This document shows, piece after piece, positions 32,763 through 42,723 of a stretch of DNA of 64,000 bases; positions within the stretch are counted from its first letter, which is position 1; each line of letters starts with the position of its first letter. The position numbers and the translations under genes are program-made. Origin of the DNA: Gracilimonas sp965227215. Lineage in GTDB: Bacteria > Bacteroidota > Rhodothermia > Balneolales > Balneolaceae. Location of the stretch: the NCBI GenBank assembly GCA_965227215.1, contig OZ245729.1, positions 2,914,001 through 2,978,000 of the forward strand. The letters are read 5' to 3'. A model generated the notes under the pieces. That model was not told where the DNA came from. It worked only from the letters and a program-made list of their open reading frames with translations, and did not search any database.

Positions 32763-32870
32763 TGGTTACGATTGAAGTAAGAAATCAGATTGTGGATGCT
32801 TCTATAAAATCGATAGTTAATTCAGTGAAACGTTAAAATCATACACTACGAAGGACAATTATTATATAAC

Positions 32871-33494
32871 ATGGAAACAACAGTAGATTCAACAATCACA
32901 AGAGATATCATTGAGAGCGCATACTCCTTTGAAGCATACTCAGAATTGGTCCAGCAATTATTTGATGAAAACCGGACAACCAATGAGGATAACCGCCCCG
33001 ATATGCTGGAGTACACCAAGCTGAATATTCACCGGAGCTCAAAGTGGAACAAGAGAGCAAAAATCTCGGAGGAGCTACAGAGGGAACTCAAAAATTTTCC
33101 AAACCGGATGATATGGCTGGTTATTACTGAAGGCTGGTGCGGAGATGCCGCTCAGTCTTTACCCTTTATGCATAAAATGGCTGAGCTGTCCGATAACATA
33201 GAACTAAAACTTATTCTCAGAGATCAATACCCGGCTGTGATGGACGAATTTCTGACTAACGGCTCCCGTTCTATACCCAAGCTAATAGCTCTGGATAGTG
33301 AAACACTGGACGTTCTGGGAACCTGGGGACCCCGGCCACAGGAAATTCAGGAAGTTTACATGGGCGAGAGGGCAAACCCGGATATAGAGAATAAAGTTGC
33401 TTCCGAGAACCTGCATTTGTGGTACGCCCGAAACAAAGGCAAAGCCATGCAGGAAGAATTCCTTCAGCTTCTGGATGAGTGGAAGAAGGACTAG
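32871..33494 (+). CDS. Thioredoxin-fold protein with a single active-site cysteine
   Basis: 207 residues, no signal peptide. The thioredoxin core has WLVITEGWCGDAAQSLPFMHKMAE: the usual WCxxC is WCGDA, so only one cysteine remains. The cis-proline region RSIPKLIALD is present. A cytosolic member of the thioredoxin superfamily, possibly a glutathione- or bacillithiol-type mixed-disulfide handler, but function is not known. It is followed by the aminotransferase gene 81 bp on. Confidence 0.8.
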   Translation: METTVDSTITRDIIESAYSFEAYSELVQQLFDENRTTNEDNRPDMLEYTKLNIHRSSKWNKRAKISEELQRELKNFPNRMIWLVITEGWCGDAAQSLPFMHKMAELSDNIELKLILRDQYPAVMDEFLTNGSRSIPKLIALDSETLDVLGTWGPRPQEIQEVYMGERANPDIENKVASENLHLWYARNKGKAMQEEFLQLLDEWKKD

Positions 33495-33575
33495 CTGAAG
33501 CCGGAATCGGTAAGACACTTAATTTATTTTGAATTACTTGGCTATCTTGGAGTAAATCATAGCTAAAGCTCAAAA

Positions 33576-34754
33576 GTGTTAGACAAATTCCTAAAGTACA
33601 TAGCTCAAACCAGTGACGCCCCCATGGGACTGGAAATTTCCCATGCCGAAGGCCCCTTCTTTTTTACCACCGACAATAAAAGATATGTAGATTTTATTTC
33701 TGGCATTGCTGTAAGCAGTTTGGGGCATCGACATCCCAAAGTGATTGAGGCCATTCACAAACAAGTGGATAAACACCTACACGTGATGGTATATGGGGAA
33801 TTCGTTCAAAAACCACAGGTAGATTTTGCCGGCCTGCTAACGGCCAATCTTCCCGAACAGTTGAATCAGGTATATTTTGTGAACAGTGGAACAGAGGCTA
33901 CGGAAGGGGCTTTGAAATTGGCAAAAAAATATACCGGACGCACTAAGCTGATAGGATTCAAAAACAGTTACCATGGCGATACGCATGGCTCGTTGAGTGT
34001 GACCGGCCGGGATGTTTACCGGGATTCATACCTGCCACTTTTACCCGATGTTCATTTTCTCTCGTTTAATTCAGAAGAGAACCTGGACCTGATCGATGAA
34101 GACACGGCGGCTGTTATCATGGAGCCGATTCAGGGAGAGGGTGGGATCATTCCCGCTGATAAACAGTGGTTGCAAGAAATACGCCGAAGATGTGATGAAG
34201 CCGGCGCGATGCTCATCTTTGATGAAATTCAATCCGGATTTGGCCGAACCGGCAGTCTGTTCGCTTTTGAAGAATATGAAGTGACACCGGATATTCTGTG
34301 CCTGGCTAAAGCGATGGCCGGTGGCATGCCGATGGGTGCCTTTGTCTCATCTGCCGACATTTTTCAAACCTTTAAGTACGACCCACCGCTCAATCATGTA
34401 ACCACTTTTGGCGGGCATCCGGTTTCTGCGGCAGCAGCATATGCCAACCTGAAAGAACTGCTATCCGGTAACTATCTGCAACGAGCGAAGGAAATAGAGC
34501 GAATTACCAAAGAAAAGTTAACAGGCAACGGAATTGTGGAGGTCAGAGGCAAAGGTGCCATGCTCGGGCTCCAGTTGGAAAGCTGGGATTTGACCAAACA
34601 AGTTGTAGAAGATTGTTTTGAAAAAGGAATCCTACTGGGATGGACCCTTCACTCCGATACCCTGATCCGCTTGGCCCCGCCCTTAATTATTGAAGATGAT
34701 CTTCTTCATAATGTACTGGAAACCATTTTGGAATCCGTAGAAAAGCATTCATGA
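33576..34754 (+). CDS. Class III aminotransferase (ornithine/acetylornithine type)
   Basis: 392 residues from a GTG start (MLDKFLKYIAQTSD). PLP-lysine region ILCLAKAMAGGMPMGAF; substrate/PLP loop VYFVNSGTEATEGALKLA; acceptor-binding GEGGIIPADKQWLQ. It belongs to the fold type I, class III group that moves omega-amino groups; ornithine, acetylornithine, 4-aminobutyrate or lysine are the usual substrates. The succinate-semialdehyde dehydrogenase gene downstream makes a GABA-type route possible, but a 157-bp gap separates them. Confidence 0.87.
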   Translation: MLDKFLKYIAQTSDAPMGLEISHAEGPFFFTTDNKRYVDFISGIAVSSLGHRHPKVIEAIHKQVDKHLHVMVYGEFVQKPQVDFAGLLTANLPEQLNQVYFVNSGTEATEGALKLAKKYTGRTKLIGFKNSYHGDTHGSLSVTGRDVYRDSYLPLLPDVHFLSFNSEENLDLIDEDTAAVIMEPIQGEGGIIPADKQWLQEIRRRCDEAGAMLIFDEIQSGFGRTGSLFAFEEYEVTPDILCLAKAMAGGMPMGAFVSSADIFQTFKYDPPLNHVTTFGGHPVSAAAAYANLKELLSGNYLQRAKEIERITKEKLTGNGIVEVRGKGAMLGLQLESWDLTKQVVEDCFEKGILLGWTLHSDTLIRLAPPLIIEDDLLHNVLETILESVEKHS

Positions 34755-34911
34755 TAGATCATGGATAACACTGCACAAGATTATTTTCCGAATCAGGGAA
34801 ATCCTGAAATCCTATAAATCATGGTTCAAATTTAAGGAACACAGCAGTGGAATTTCCGTTGTCTGCCAGATGTTTAGGGAATCAAGAAAGAAAAGTCATA
34901 AACCTGAGATC

Positions 34912-36273
34912 ATGAAAACCATCAACCCAACCACCGGAAACGTCATCAAAGAATACGACGAAATGAGCTTTGATGTAGTGAGTGACATCATAAATAAAGC
35001 AAATAAAGCTCAAGCTGATTGGCGGTATAAAAGCTTTGATGAGCGTGCATCTTATCTTAAGAAAATTGCAGAGATCTTAAGAGATCAAAAAGAGGATTTG
35101 GGCAAGCTGATGGCCGAAGAAATGGGAAAGCCCCTTCAACAGGGTATAGGAGAGGCTGAAAAATGCGCCTGGGTTTGTGAATACTATGCCGAACACGCCG
35201 AAGAATTCCTTAAAGATGATCCCGTTCAAACCGATGCTTCTAAAAGTTATGTGACATTTAATCCGTTGGGTGTGGTGCTGGCCATTATGCCATGGAATTT
35301 TCCTTTTTGGCAGTTATTTCGGTTTGCAGCACCGGCTTTAATGGCGGGAAATGGAGCTATTCTCAAACACTCTGAAAATACGACCGGATGTGCCCTTATA
35401 ATTGAAGAAATCATTCATGAGGCCGGAATACCAAAAGATGTATTTCGAACTATTGTACGGGATAAATCCAACATGAAGGAAGTTATACAGCATGAGGGCA
35501 TTGCTGCAGTTACACTCACCGGAAGTACGAGGGCCGGAAAGGCCGTGGCAGCCCAGGCCGGCGAAATGCTGAAGAAAACTGTGCTTGAACTAGGCGGCAG
35601 CGACCCATCCATTATCCTGAAAGATGCAGACATTAAAGCGAGTGCAGAAACCTGCGTGAATTCCCGGCTTTTGAACAGTGGGCAAAGTTGTATTGCTGCA
35701 AAACGCTTTGTAGTAGTAGAAGATGTGTATGATGAATTTCTGGACGAATTTACTGCTCTGATGAAGGCCAAAAAAGTTGGAGCCCCCAATGATGACGGTA
35801 CGGATGTTGGTCCACAGGCGAGGGTGGATCTCAGAGATCAGCTTCACGAGCAGGTTCAAAAAAGTGTAAAGAATGGTGCTGAACTTGTTTTAGGGGGTGA
35901 AATACCGGAAGGAGAGGGGGCTTTTTATCCGGTAACTATTCTCACTAATGTAAAACCCGGAATGCCGGCTTATTCGGAAGAACTATTTGGTCCGGTGGCA
36001 AGCATCATTAAAGTGAAGGATGAAGAAGAAGCCATTCAGGTAGCCAATGATACCAATTATGGGTTAGGTGCCTCGGTTTATTCTCAGGATGTGAAACACG
36101 CTGAAGAAATCGCAGCCACAAAACTGGAAGCCGGCTGCTGCTTTGTCAACGATTTTGTGAAATCCGATCCCCGATTACCGTTCGGTGGTATTAAAAACTC
36201 CGGTTATGGAAGAGAATTGGGTCTGTATGGCATCCATGAATTCTTAAACACCAAAACGGTGTATGTTAAGTGA
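34912..36273 (+). CDS. NAD(P)-dependent succinate-semialdehyde dehydrogenase (Sad/YneI-like)
   Basis: 453 residues from ATG 34912 (MKTINPTTGNVIKEYDEM); an ATG 14 codons upstream is less likely. Motifs: LAIMPWNFPFWQL, TLTGSTRAGKAVA, LELGGSDP with the general base Glu, and the nucleophile Cys in LNSGQSCIAAKRF. It matches the YneI group more than GabD (KHSENTTGCALIIEEI). It oxidises succinate semialdehyde, feeding carbon into the TCA cycle. Confidence 0.9.
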   Translation: MKTINPTTGNVIKEYDEMSFDVVSDIINKANKAQADWRYKSFDERASYLKKIAEILRDQKEDLGKLMAEEMGKPLQQGIGEAEKCAWVCEYYAEHAEEFLKDDPVQTDASKSYVTFNPLGVVLAIMPWNFPFWQLFRFAAPALMAGNGAILKHSENTTGCALIIEEIIHEAGIPKDVFRTIVRDKSNMKEVIQHEGIAAVTLTGSTRAGKAVAAQAGEMLKKTVLELGGSDPSIILKDADIKASAETCVNSRLLNSGQSCIAAKRFVVVEDVYDEFLDEFTALMKAKKVGAPNDDGTDVGPQARVDLRDQLHEQVQKSVKNGAELVLGGEIPEGEGAFYPVTILTNVKPGMPAYSEELFGPVASIIKVKDEEEAIQVANDTNYGLGASVYSQDVKHAEEIAATKLEAGCCFVNDFVKSDPRLPFGGIKNSGYGRELGLYGIHEFLNTKTVYVK

Positions 36274-36350
36274 AGGGTGATAAGTGATCCTCTGATAGAG
36301 GGATTTGTTTTGATAATTCACTCATCACCCAATCCCCTTATCACTTAACT
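36274..36350. repeat. Word-like inverted repeat after the dehydrogenase gene
   Basis: GGGTGATAAGTGATCC and the distal TCATCACCCAATCCCCTTATCACTTAA are imperfect reverse complements, using the same AGTGATAA words as 29764-29852. The inner part also has ATCCTCTGATAGAGGGAT, a short hairpin. Confidence 0.55.
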
Positions 36351-36389
36351 AGCAAACTCCTTATCTTGAATCGAATTAATTAAGAGACT

Positions 36390-38111
36390 GTGCGCATACG
36401 ACTTCAACAACTAGACCCGATTATCGGGGATTTAACCGGAAATATGGAACGGATTCTCTCAGCTATTCGCGATGCTGAGAAGGACGGTATTGAACTATTG
36501 TTGCTCCCTGAATTAGCGACCTGCGGCTATCCTCCCCTGGATTTAATGGAACGTAAGGTGTTTAGGGAATTGCTTTACAAAATGAATCGCGAAATTGTGG
36601 ATTCAACCGGGGAGACTACTGTTATATTTGGCTCGATTACGGAGAATATGACGGGCAAAGGCCGAAGCTGTTTTAATTCAGCAATTGTAGCTCAACATGG
36701 GGAAGAAGTTACAAGAGTTCACAAAGCGCTGCTTCCAACGTACGATGTGTTTGATGACCTGCGTTATTTTGAGCCGGGTAACGAGTTCGAGCCTGTGATC
36801 ATCAAAGGATTTCCATTCGGAATAACCGTGTGTGAGGATATCTGGTTCAACGACAATGATATTCAGTATCATATTTATGATGTAAATCCTGCCGAAGTAT
36901 TGGCGAAAAAAGGAGCAAAGGCCATTATTAATATCTCGGCTTCACCATTTAACAAGGATAAGCCGGTGTCCCGGAAAAAGATGCTTCAGAACCATGCCCG
37001 GAAGCTAGGAACCCCGCTTTTTTATGTGAATCAGGTGGGGGCACAAACCGAACTTTTATTTGATGGAGACTCCCTTGCTTTTGATGGCTCCGGAGAGATG
37101 AAAGCTCGCTCCAAAAGATTTGAGCCGGATTATGTGGATGTGACATTCCATGAAGAAAACAAGGCGGTGGAAGCGGTTACCGATGTAGAAGAGAACTTAG
37201 AACCGCCTTCTATAGAACAAGCCATGTTCGAAGGCTTGGTTATGGGCGTTTGGGGTTATTTGAAAAAGTCCAAAGCAGCTGAAAAAGTGATTCTGGGATT
37301 AAGCGGAGGTATCGATTCGGCTCTGGTCTGCACAATTGCAAAAGAAGCTCTTGGCGCTGAAAACGTAAAAGCGGTGACCATGCCGTCGGAGTTTTCATCG
37401 GAAGGAAGTGTATCCGATTCTGAAAAACTGGCTGATAATTTGGGTATCGAACTGCTTGAAATTCCTATAAAGGAAATTTACGAACAGTATTTGAACGCTT
37501 TGTCACCTGTCTTTGAAGGAACTGAATTCAATGTGGCAGAAGAAAATCTGCAAAGCCGTACCAGGGGTGATGTATTAATGGCCATTGCGAACAAGTTTGG
37601 GTACATGGTGCTGAACACCGGAAATAAATCTGAAATGGCCGTGGGTTACTGCACGCTCTATGGAGATATGGCCGGTGGGTTATCCGTTATTTCTGATGTG
37701 TATAAAACGGAAGTGTATGAAATCTGTCGCTGGCTGAATGAAGAGTATTACGAGGAGGAAATAATACCGGAGGCCATTCTCACCAAAGTCCCGAGTGCCG
37801 AATTACGTCCTGATCAAAAAGATTCAGATTCTTTGCCTGACTACGGAACTTTAGACACCATTTTGAGATATTACCTGGAGGAGCAACGATCAAGAGAAGA
37901 AATCATCAGCAGCGGTATAGACGAGCACATCGTAGATAAAACCCTCCGATTGGTAGATTTGAATGAGCACAAGCGATTCCAGGCACCACCGGGACTAAAA
38001 GTATCCGCAAAAGCCTTTGGAACCGGACGAAGATGGCCTTTGGCACAGCAATGGACCGGGCAAGAGAAGCAAATTATTCAATCCGGAAAAATTCGAAAAA
38101 AAGGGCGCTAA
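36390..38111 (+). CDS. nadE: NAD+ synthase, glutamine-hydrolysing
   Basis: 573 residues from a GTG start. The N-terminal nitrilase-like glutaminase (about 1-270) has LLLPELATCGYPPLDL with the catalytic Glu, then the Lys and the Cys in GITVCEDIWF. The C-terminal synthetase has the PP-loop LGLSGGIDSALVCTIAKEA and LNTGNKSEMAVGYCTLYGD. It turns deamido-NAD into NAD using ATP and glutamine-derived ammonia. The two-domain form is complete. Confidence 0.95.
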   Translation: MRIRLQQLDPIIGDLTGNMERILSAIRDAEKDGIELLLLPELATCGYPPLDLMERKVFRELLYKMNREIVDSTGETTVIFGSITENMTGKGRSCFNSAIVAQHGEEVTRVHKALLPTYDVFDDLRYFEPGNEFEPVIIKGFPFGITVCEDIWFNDNDIQYHIYDVNPAEVLAKKGAKAIINISASPFNKDKPVSRKKMLQNHARKLGTPLFYVNQVGAQTELLFDGDSLAFDGSGEMKARSKRFEPDYVDVTFHEENKAVEAVTDVEENLEPPSIEQAMFEGLVMGVWGYLKKSKAAEKVILGLSGGIDSALVCTIAKEALGAENVKAVTMPSEFSSEGSVSDSEKLADNLGIELLEIPIKEIYEQYLNALSPVFEGTEFNVAEENLQSRTRGDVLMAIANKFGYMVLNTGNKSEMAVGYCTLYGDMAGGLSVISDVYKTEVYEICRWLNEEYYEEEIIPEAILTKVPSAELRPDQKDSDSLPDYGTLDTILRYYLEEQRSREEIISSGIDEHIVDKTLRLVDLNEHKRFQAPPGLKVSAKAFGTGRRWPLAQQWTGQEKQIIQSGKIRKKGR

Positions 38112-38210
38112 TTCAGTGTTTTTTACGTTGATGGTGCCGTGAGTTCTACTCTCCCAATTCTATACAATAATTAGTACTTTAGACAATCATTTTAAAATCA
38201 TCTCTAATAC

Positions 38211-40217
38211 ATGCTTAAGAAGTTACGAAAAACGGCTATTGCCATAACATGTTGTATGTTTATTGCACCCGGCATTTCTGCCCAGGATACGACTGCAACA
38301 CTCGATTTAAAAGACATGCCCTTGCGGCTTTTGGATTACAAAAGCCCTATGCAAGGTTTGCAGGAAGGTGCCGGAATAACCCAGCAACCTGCCATGCAGG
38401 AACTGGATAACTTCCAGAAAGATATCATGAGCCGGATTTCGGATATCTATCGCATCCATATTAAAGCAATGGAAGCTCAGGTTAGCAACGATCCTTTAGA
38501 AGCAGAAGCCCAGATTAACGATGCTGTAGCGGCCACTCAGGGGTTGTTGGATGATTATCCCGAAATCCGGGGCGACCGTCGGTTTACCGAACTCTACCGT
38601 TCTGTAATTTCAGAATACCGCCAGTTTTATGGGATAACCGAAGTTGGAAACGAGCCGGAAGGAGAGATTTTTGCAATTCAGGAAGAATTGTTTTCAGAAG
38701 ATGACAGCTGGATGAATGAAGACTATGACTTTCCGGATGATCTTCCATTAAACAAAACGGATGTTCCACTCATCCAAAATGATAAAGTAAATCGACACCT
38801 GGTTTATTATACACTACGTCGACCGGAAGTAATGGAGACCTGGTTACAGCGTGCGGTTAAGTATCAGCCGATGATGCGCAAAATATTCAGAGAAGAAGGG
38901 GTTCCGGAAGAACTTACTTATTTGGCTTTTATTGAAAGTGGACTTAATCCAAGCGCCCGAAGTTGGGCCGCAGCTGTTGGGATGTGGCAGTTTATCCGTG
39001 CAACAGGTTCTGTTTATGGCCTGGAAGCGAATTGGTGGATCGATGAGCGCCGTGATCCGGAAAAAGCCACTCGTGCTGCAGCTCGTCACTTAAGAGATTT
39101 GTATAACATTTGGGGTGACTGGCACCTTGCTATGGCAAACTATAATATCAGTCCGCGTGGATTGAAGCGAGCTATCAACAGAGCAGGTGGAGTAGAGGAT
39201 TATTGGGCTGCTTATCCATATTTGCCAAGAGAAACCCGAGGGTATGTTCCCGGTTTTATAGCTACTACCATGATTGGGATGAACCCGGAAGAATTTGGTT
39301 TCCAGAAAAGCTACCCCGGTGAGCCTTATTCATATAAAGTTGTTGAAGTAGACGGCTTGATGGAATTATCTGAGTTAGCTGCAGCTGCCGGTATCACCAC
39401 AGAAGAGTTGAAAGAGTATAATCCGGAATTACTTCGGTGGGCAACCCCTCCGGGAGGGAAGTACCCGCTAAAACTACCGGTAGAAACGGATCGGGAAGAA
39501 TTTTTAGCTAACTACAATGAAATTCCTAAAGAAAGCCGAAGCCAGAATATTACCATGCATACGGTGCAAAGAGGGGAGTCTCTGGGAATCATTGCCCGAA
39601 AATATGGAACTACTGTGGCCGGACTGTACGGTTCAAATGAGAATCTATCCAGCACTATTTATCCAGGTCAGAAGATTGTTGTGCCACTGCCTCAGGGAAG
39701 TGCTACTCAAATTTCAGCTAACAAACCGACCAACCAGCAGCGAAGTGTAACGACCAGAAGGTCGTCCTCATCTCAGGTTAGTGCTCCTGCAAATTCTACG
39801 GCTGTTACCTACAAAGTGAAAACAGGGGATACCGTAGGTCATATCGCTGAGTGGTATGATGTAAGGGCCTGGAATATTCGGACTTGGAATGGTATTGGGA
39901 ATACGATACGTGTGGGGCAGTCACTGACCGTTTACGTGCCAAACAGTCGTAAAGGCCATTATGAAAAAGTAAATGAAATGAGCTATGCGGAGAAGCAGGC
40001 TATTGAGCGCAAGCAGCGAAGAGGTGAAGATATTTTTATCGCATCAGCTACCTCTACTGACAACGGTAACTATACTACTTACACCGTTAAGCAGAACGAT
40101 ACGCTAAGTGAAATAGCCGAAAGTTTTGGTGTTGGCTTAAGTCAATTGAGAAGCCTGAATAATATTTCCGGAAACCGGATTTATGTAGGTCAGACCCTCC
40201 GAATTTCTGCCAATTGA
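38211..40217 (+). CDS. mltD: Membrane-bound lytic murein transglycosylase D-like, three LysM domains
   Basis: 668 residues with a signal peptide (ending ISAQ). The SLT domain has the catalytic Glu in EELTYLAFIESGLNPSARSWAAAVGMWQF (about 240-270), then GDWHLAMANYNISPRG. Three LysM repeats follow: HTVQRGESLGIIARKYG (about 451), YKVKTGDTVGHIAEWYD (about 535) and YTVKQNDTLSEIAESFG (about 624), with a Ser/Thr linker between the first two. It cleaves peptidoglycan and docks to it through LysM. No lipobox is seen, unlike E. coli MltD. Confidence 0.92.
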   Translation: MLKKLRKTAIAITCCMFIAPGISAQDTTATLDLKDMPLRLLDYKSPMQGLQEGAGITQQPAMQELDNFQKDIMSRISDIYRIHIKAMEAQVSNDPLEAEAQINDAVAATQGLLDDYPEIRGDRRFTELYRSVISEYRQFYGITEVGNEPEGEIFAIQEELFSEDDSWMNEDYDFPDDLPLNKTDVPLIQNDKVNRHLVYYTLRRPEVMETWLQRAVKYQPMMRKIFREEGVPEELTYLAFIESGLNPSARSWAAAVGMWQFIRATGSVYGLEANWWIDERRDPEKATRAAARHLRDLYNIWGDWHLAMANYNISPRGLKRAINRAGGVEDYWAAYPYLPRETRGYVPGFIATTMIGMNPEEFGFQKSYPGEPYSYKVVEVDGLMELSELAAAAGITTEELKEYNPELLRWATPPGGKYPLKLPVETDREEFLANYNEIPKESRSQNITMHTVQRGESLGIIARKYGTTVAGLYGSNENLSSTIYPGQKIVVPLPQGSATQISANKPTNQQRSVTTRRSSSSQVSAPANSTAVTYKVKTGDTVGHIAEWYDVRAWNIRTWNGIGNTIRVGQSLTVYVPNSRKGHYEKVNEMSYAEKQAIERKQRRGEDIFIASATSTDNGNYTTYTVKQNDTLSEIAESFGVGLSQLRSLNNISGNRIYVGQTLRISAN

Positions 40218-40221
40218 TTTT

Positions 40222-41865
40222 ATGACCAGGAAAGGGAAATATAAAGCCACGTTTGCTACAGCACTTATTGTGCTTGCATCGGTGGGGATTGCCGCACAGC
40301 AAACGGATATCTATTTCCTGATCAAAAAAAACTTCAGCATTTTCAGTAATGCCTATGAAAATGTAGCTCTGGAGTATGTGGATGAAGTAGATCCGGAAAT
40401 ACTCATGCGAAATGGCATTGATGCCATGCTTGAGACATTGGATCCTTACACTGTTATGTTCAATGAATCCCAGAACGAGCAGGCCGAAATTATGTCGAGA
40501 GGCAACTATGCGGGCATTGGTATAGAAGCCGGTTATCGTGACGGGGAAGTGGTTGTAATTGCACCAGCCGAAGGCGGACCGGCCGAACAAGTGGGAATCA
40601 GAGCCGGAGACGTAATTGTTGCCGTCGATGGTGTTTCGACAGAGGGCCTTCAACCCGAAGAAGTAAATGCACTCACCAGTGGGGAGGTTGGTTCAGATGT
40701 TACCATTTCCATAAAGCGGTTTGGGCTCGATCAAACACTGGATTTCACCCTGACCCGCCAGCGCATTGAGGTGAGTAATATTTCTTATTCCGGTTTGATA
40801 GGAGAAGAAGGAAATACCGGTTATGTGAAACTTACTCAGTTCGGAAGCAACTCAGCTGAAGAAGTCAGACAGGCCATGATTAACTTGGATGAAAGCACCG
40901 AGCTGGATGGTTTGGTGATTGACTTACGAGACAATCCCGGTGGTATTTTGCAGGAAGCTGTAGGCATTATCGATAAATTTATTGAGCCCGGTATTACCGT
41001 TGTTGACATACGCGGGCGTGTGGCTGAGTACAATCAAACCTTTGCAACACGCGAGCCTGTAATGTTTGATAAACCTGTGGTTGTTTTGATGAATGAGGGT
41101 AGTGCCAGTGCCTCCGAAGTAGTTGCCGGCGCTCTTCAAGATTTAGACCGGGCGTTGATAGTTGGAGAACAGAGTTTTGGTAAAGGGTTGGTGCAGGTTG
41201 TTAAGCCGTTGCCCTATAATACATCCTTGAAAATTACCATTTCACGTTACTACATCCCGAGTGGGAGAAGTATTCAGTCCATACAGTACACGCATCAGGG
41301 GCGAAACTCAGCAGTAATGAACAAGGATTCGTCCAAGAGAGAATTCAAAACCCGAAACGGAAGAACGGTTTATGAGGGTAGAGGCATTGAACCTGATGTA
41401 GAGTCTGGAACGGATGAACTGAGCATTCTGGAAGTAGCCTTGCTCCAAAAAGGCATGTATTTCGATTTTGCTACCGAATATGAAGCTATGCACGATTCCT
41501 TTGACTATGATGCGCTACCTGATCAAGTTTTTGAGGAATTCAGAAATTATCTTACTGAAAATGACTTTGATTTTACCACCGACTCCGAGAAATTGCTAAA
41601 TGAACTGTCTGCCCAGCTTGAGGGTGTTGAAGTTGCCGAAAATCAATTAAACGGATTGAGAACAGCTATTTCCAGAGAAAAAGAAAAACAGTTTGCTGAA
41701 GATGAAGCCAGCATTCGCCGAAATTTGTATCTCGAATTAGTTTCCCGGTATGCAGGGCAAACCGGAAGAGTGGAGGCAGCCCTTAAATCCGATCCTGATG
41801 TACTCAAAGCCCTTGAGTTTATTGCAAGCGAAGCAGAAATGAGTAAGCTGCTATCAGGGGAATAA
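40222..41865 (+). CDS. ctp: S41 family C-terminal processing peptidase
   Basis: 547 residues with an N-terminal signal/anchor. A PDZ domain at about 95-165 (EGGPAEQVGIRAGDVIVAVDG) precedes the S41 core with GSASASEVVAGALQ (catalytic Ser) and SFGKGLVQVVKPL (catalytic Lys). The C-terminal part is helical, charged and about 150 residues long. It trims C-termini of periplasmic proteins. The start is 4 bp after the stop of the transglycosylase gene, so the two are co-transcribed; a link to cell-wall turnover is plausible. Confidence 0.93.
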   Translation: MTRKGKYKATFATALIVLASVGIAAQQTDIYFLIKKNFSIFSNAYENVALEYVDEVDPEILMRNGIDAMLETLDPYTVMFNESQNEQAEIMSRGNYAGIGIEAGYRDGEVVVIAPAEGGPAEQVGIRAGDVIVAVDGVSTEGLQPEEVNALTSGEVGSDVTISIKRFGLDQTLDFTLTRQRIEVSNISYSGLIGEEGNTGYVKLTQFGSNSAEEVRQAMINLDESTELDGLVIDLRDNPGGILQEAVGIIDKFIEPGITVVDIRGRVAEYNQTFATREPVMFDKPVVVLMNEGSASASEVVAGALQDLDRALIVGEQSFGKGLVQVVKPLPYNTSLKITISRYYIPSGRSIQSIQYTHQGRNSAVMNKDSSKREFKTRNGRTVYEGRGIEPDVESGTDELSILEVALLQKGMYFDFATEYEAMHDSFDYDALPDQVFEEFRNYLTENDFDFTTDSEKLLNELSAQLEGVEVAENQLNGLRTAISREKEKQFAEDEASIRRNLYLELVSRYAGQTGRVEAALKSDPDVLKALEFIASEAEMSKLLSGE

Positions 41866-41870
41866 AAAGA

Positions 41871-42722
41871 ATGCCTCTCAAAGCAGATCTACATATCCAT
41901 ACTACCTGCTCAGATGGCCGTTTAACTCCCGAAGAAGCTGTACAAGTAGCGAAGGATAAAAACCTCGCCAGCCTGGCGATAACAGATCATGATACCTGTA
42001 AAGGCTACTTTAAAGCCATTGATAAAGCAAATGAGCTGGACATAGAACTCATTCCAGGGGTTGAGATTACCTCCGTTTTGGGAGAAAAAGAAGTTCACAT
42101 ACTTGCCTATTATTTTGATCCGGACACCAATTACCTGGAAGAATTTTTAAAAGAGCAAAAGAAAGCCCGTAAAGATCGGATCAAGGGTATTATCAAAACG
42201 GTTAAGAAATCCGGCATTGATGTTGAATACGATGAAGTTTGGGCGGAGGCAAACGGTGCCAATATCGGCCGGCCTCACCTGGCGCGCGTTCTTACTCAGA
42301 AAGGATATGTGAGTAGCCCCAAAGAAGCCTTTATCCGATATCTGAGCAATCAAAAGCTGGGTTCTATTGAAAGCACCTATCCTGATTATCGGGAAGTGAT
42401 CGAAATTATCAAAAATGTTGGAGGGGCCAGCGTAGTGGCACATCCGGGAAGACTGTATTCTTCGGATGAAATGCAGGCCTTTGTAGATGCAGGAATTGAT
42501 GGTGTTGAATGTATCCATCCCAGCCATAATTTCAAGCTGCAAAAAAAATACAGCGAATTTTGTGAGAAGCATGGTTTATTGATGACAGGTGGCAGCGACA
42601 CTCATGAAGGTGCCGGTGCCGGTTATACCAATATGGGAGTGGTTACCATCGCCTACAAGCATATCGAGAAGATGAAGAAAATGACGGAACAACGAAAAAC
42701 CATTACGGAAATAAAGAGTTAG
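41871..42722 (+). CDS. PHP-domain metal-dependent phosphoesterase
   Basis: 283 residues. PHP motifs: LHIHTTCSDG (H8, H10), ITDHDT (H in the second motif), IPGVEITS, VAHPGR, and GGSDTHEG near the C-terminus. They match the RNase AM/YciV-type exonuclease group that degrades short 5'-phosphorylated oligonucleotides or 3',5'-bisphosphates. It is between ctp and ribH with only 5 and 1 bp gaps, so it belongs to the same operon. Confidence 0.88.
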   Translation: MPLKADLHIHTTCSDGRLTPEEAVQVAKDKNLASLAITDHDTCKGYFKAIDKANELDIELIPGVEITSVLGEKEVHILAYYFDPDTNYLEEFLKEQKKARKDRIKGIIKTVKKSGIDVEYDEVWAEANGANIGRPHLARVLTQKGYVSSPKEAFIRYLSNQKLGSIESTYPDYREVIEIIKNVGGASVVAHPGRLYSSDEMQAFVDAGIDGVECIHPSHNFKLQKKYSEFCEKHGLLMTGGSDTHEGAGAGYTNMGVVTIAYKHIEKMKKMTEQRKTITEIKS

Positions 42723-42723
42723 T

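Noticed and set aside
33576..36273. A complete GABA shunt operon
   Set aside because: The aminotransferase substrate is unresolved and a 157-bp gap separates it from the dehydrogenase gene.
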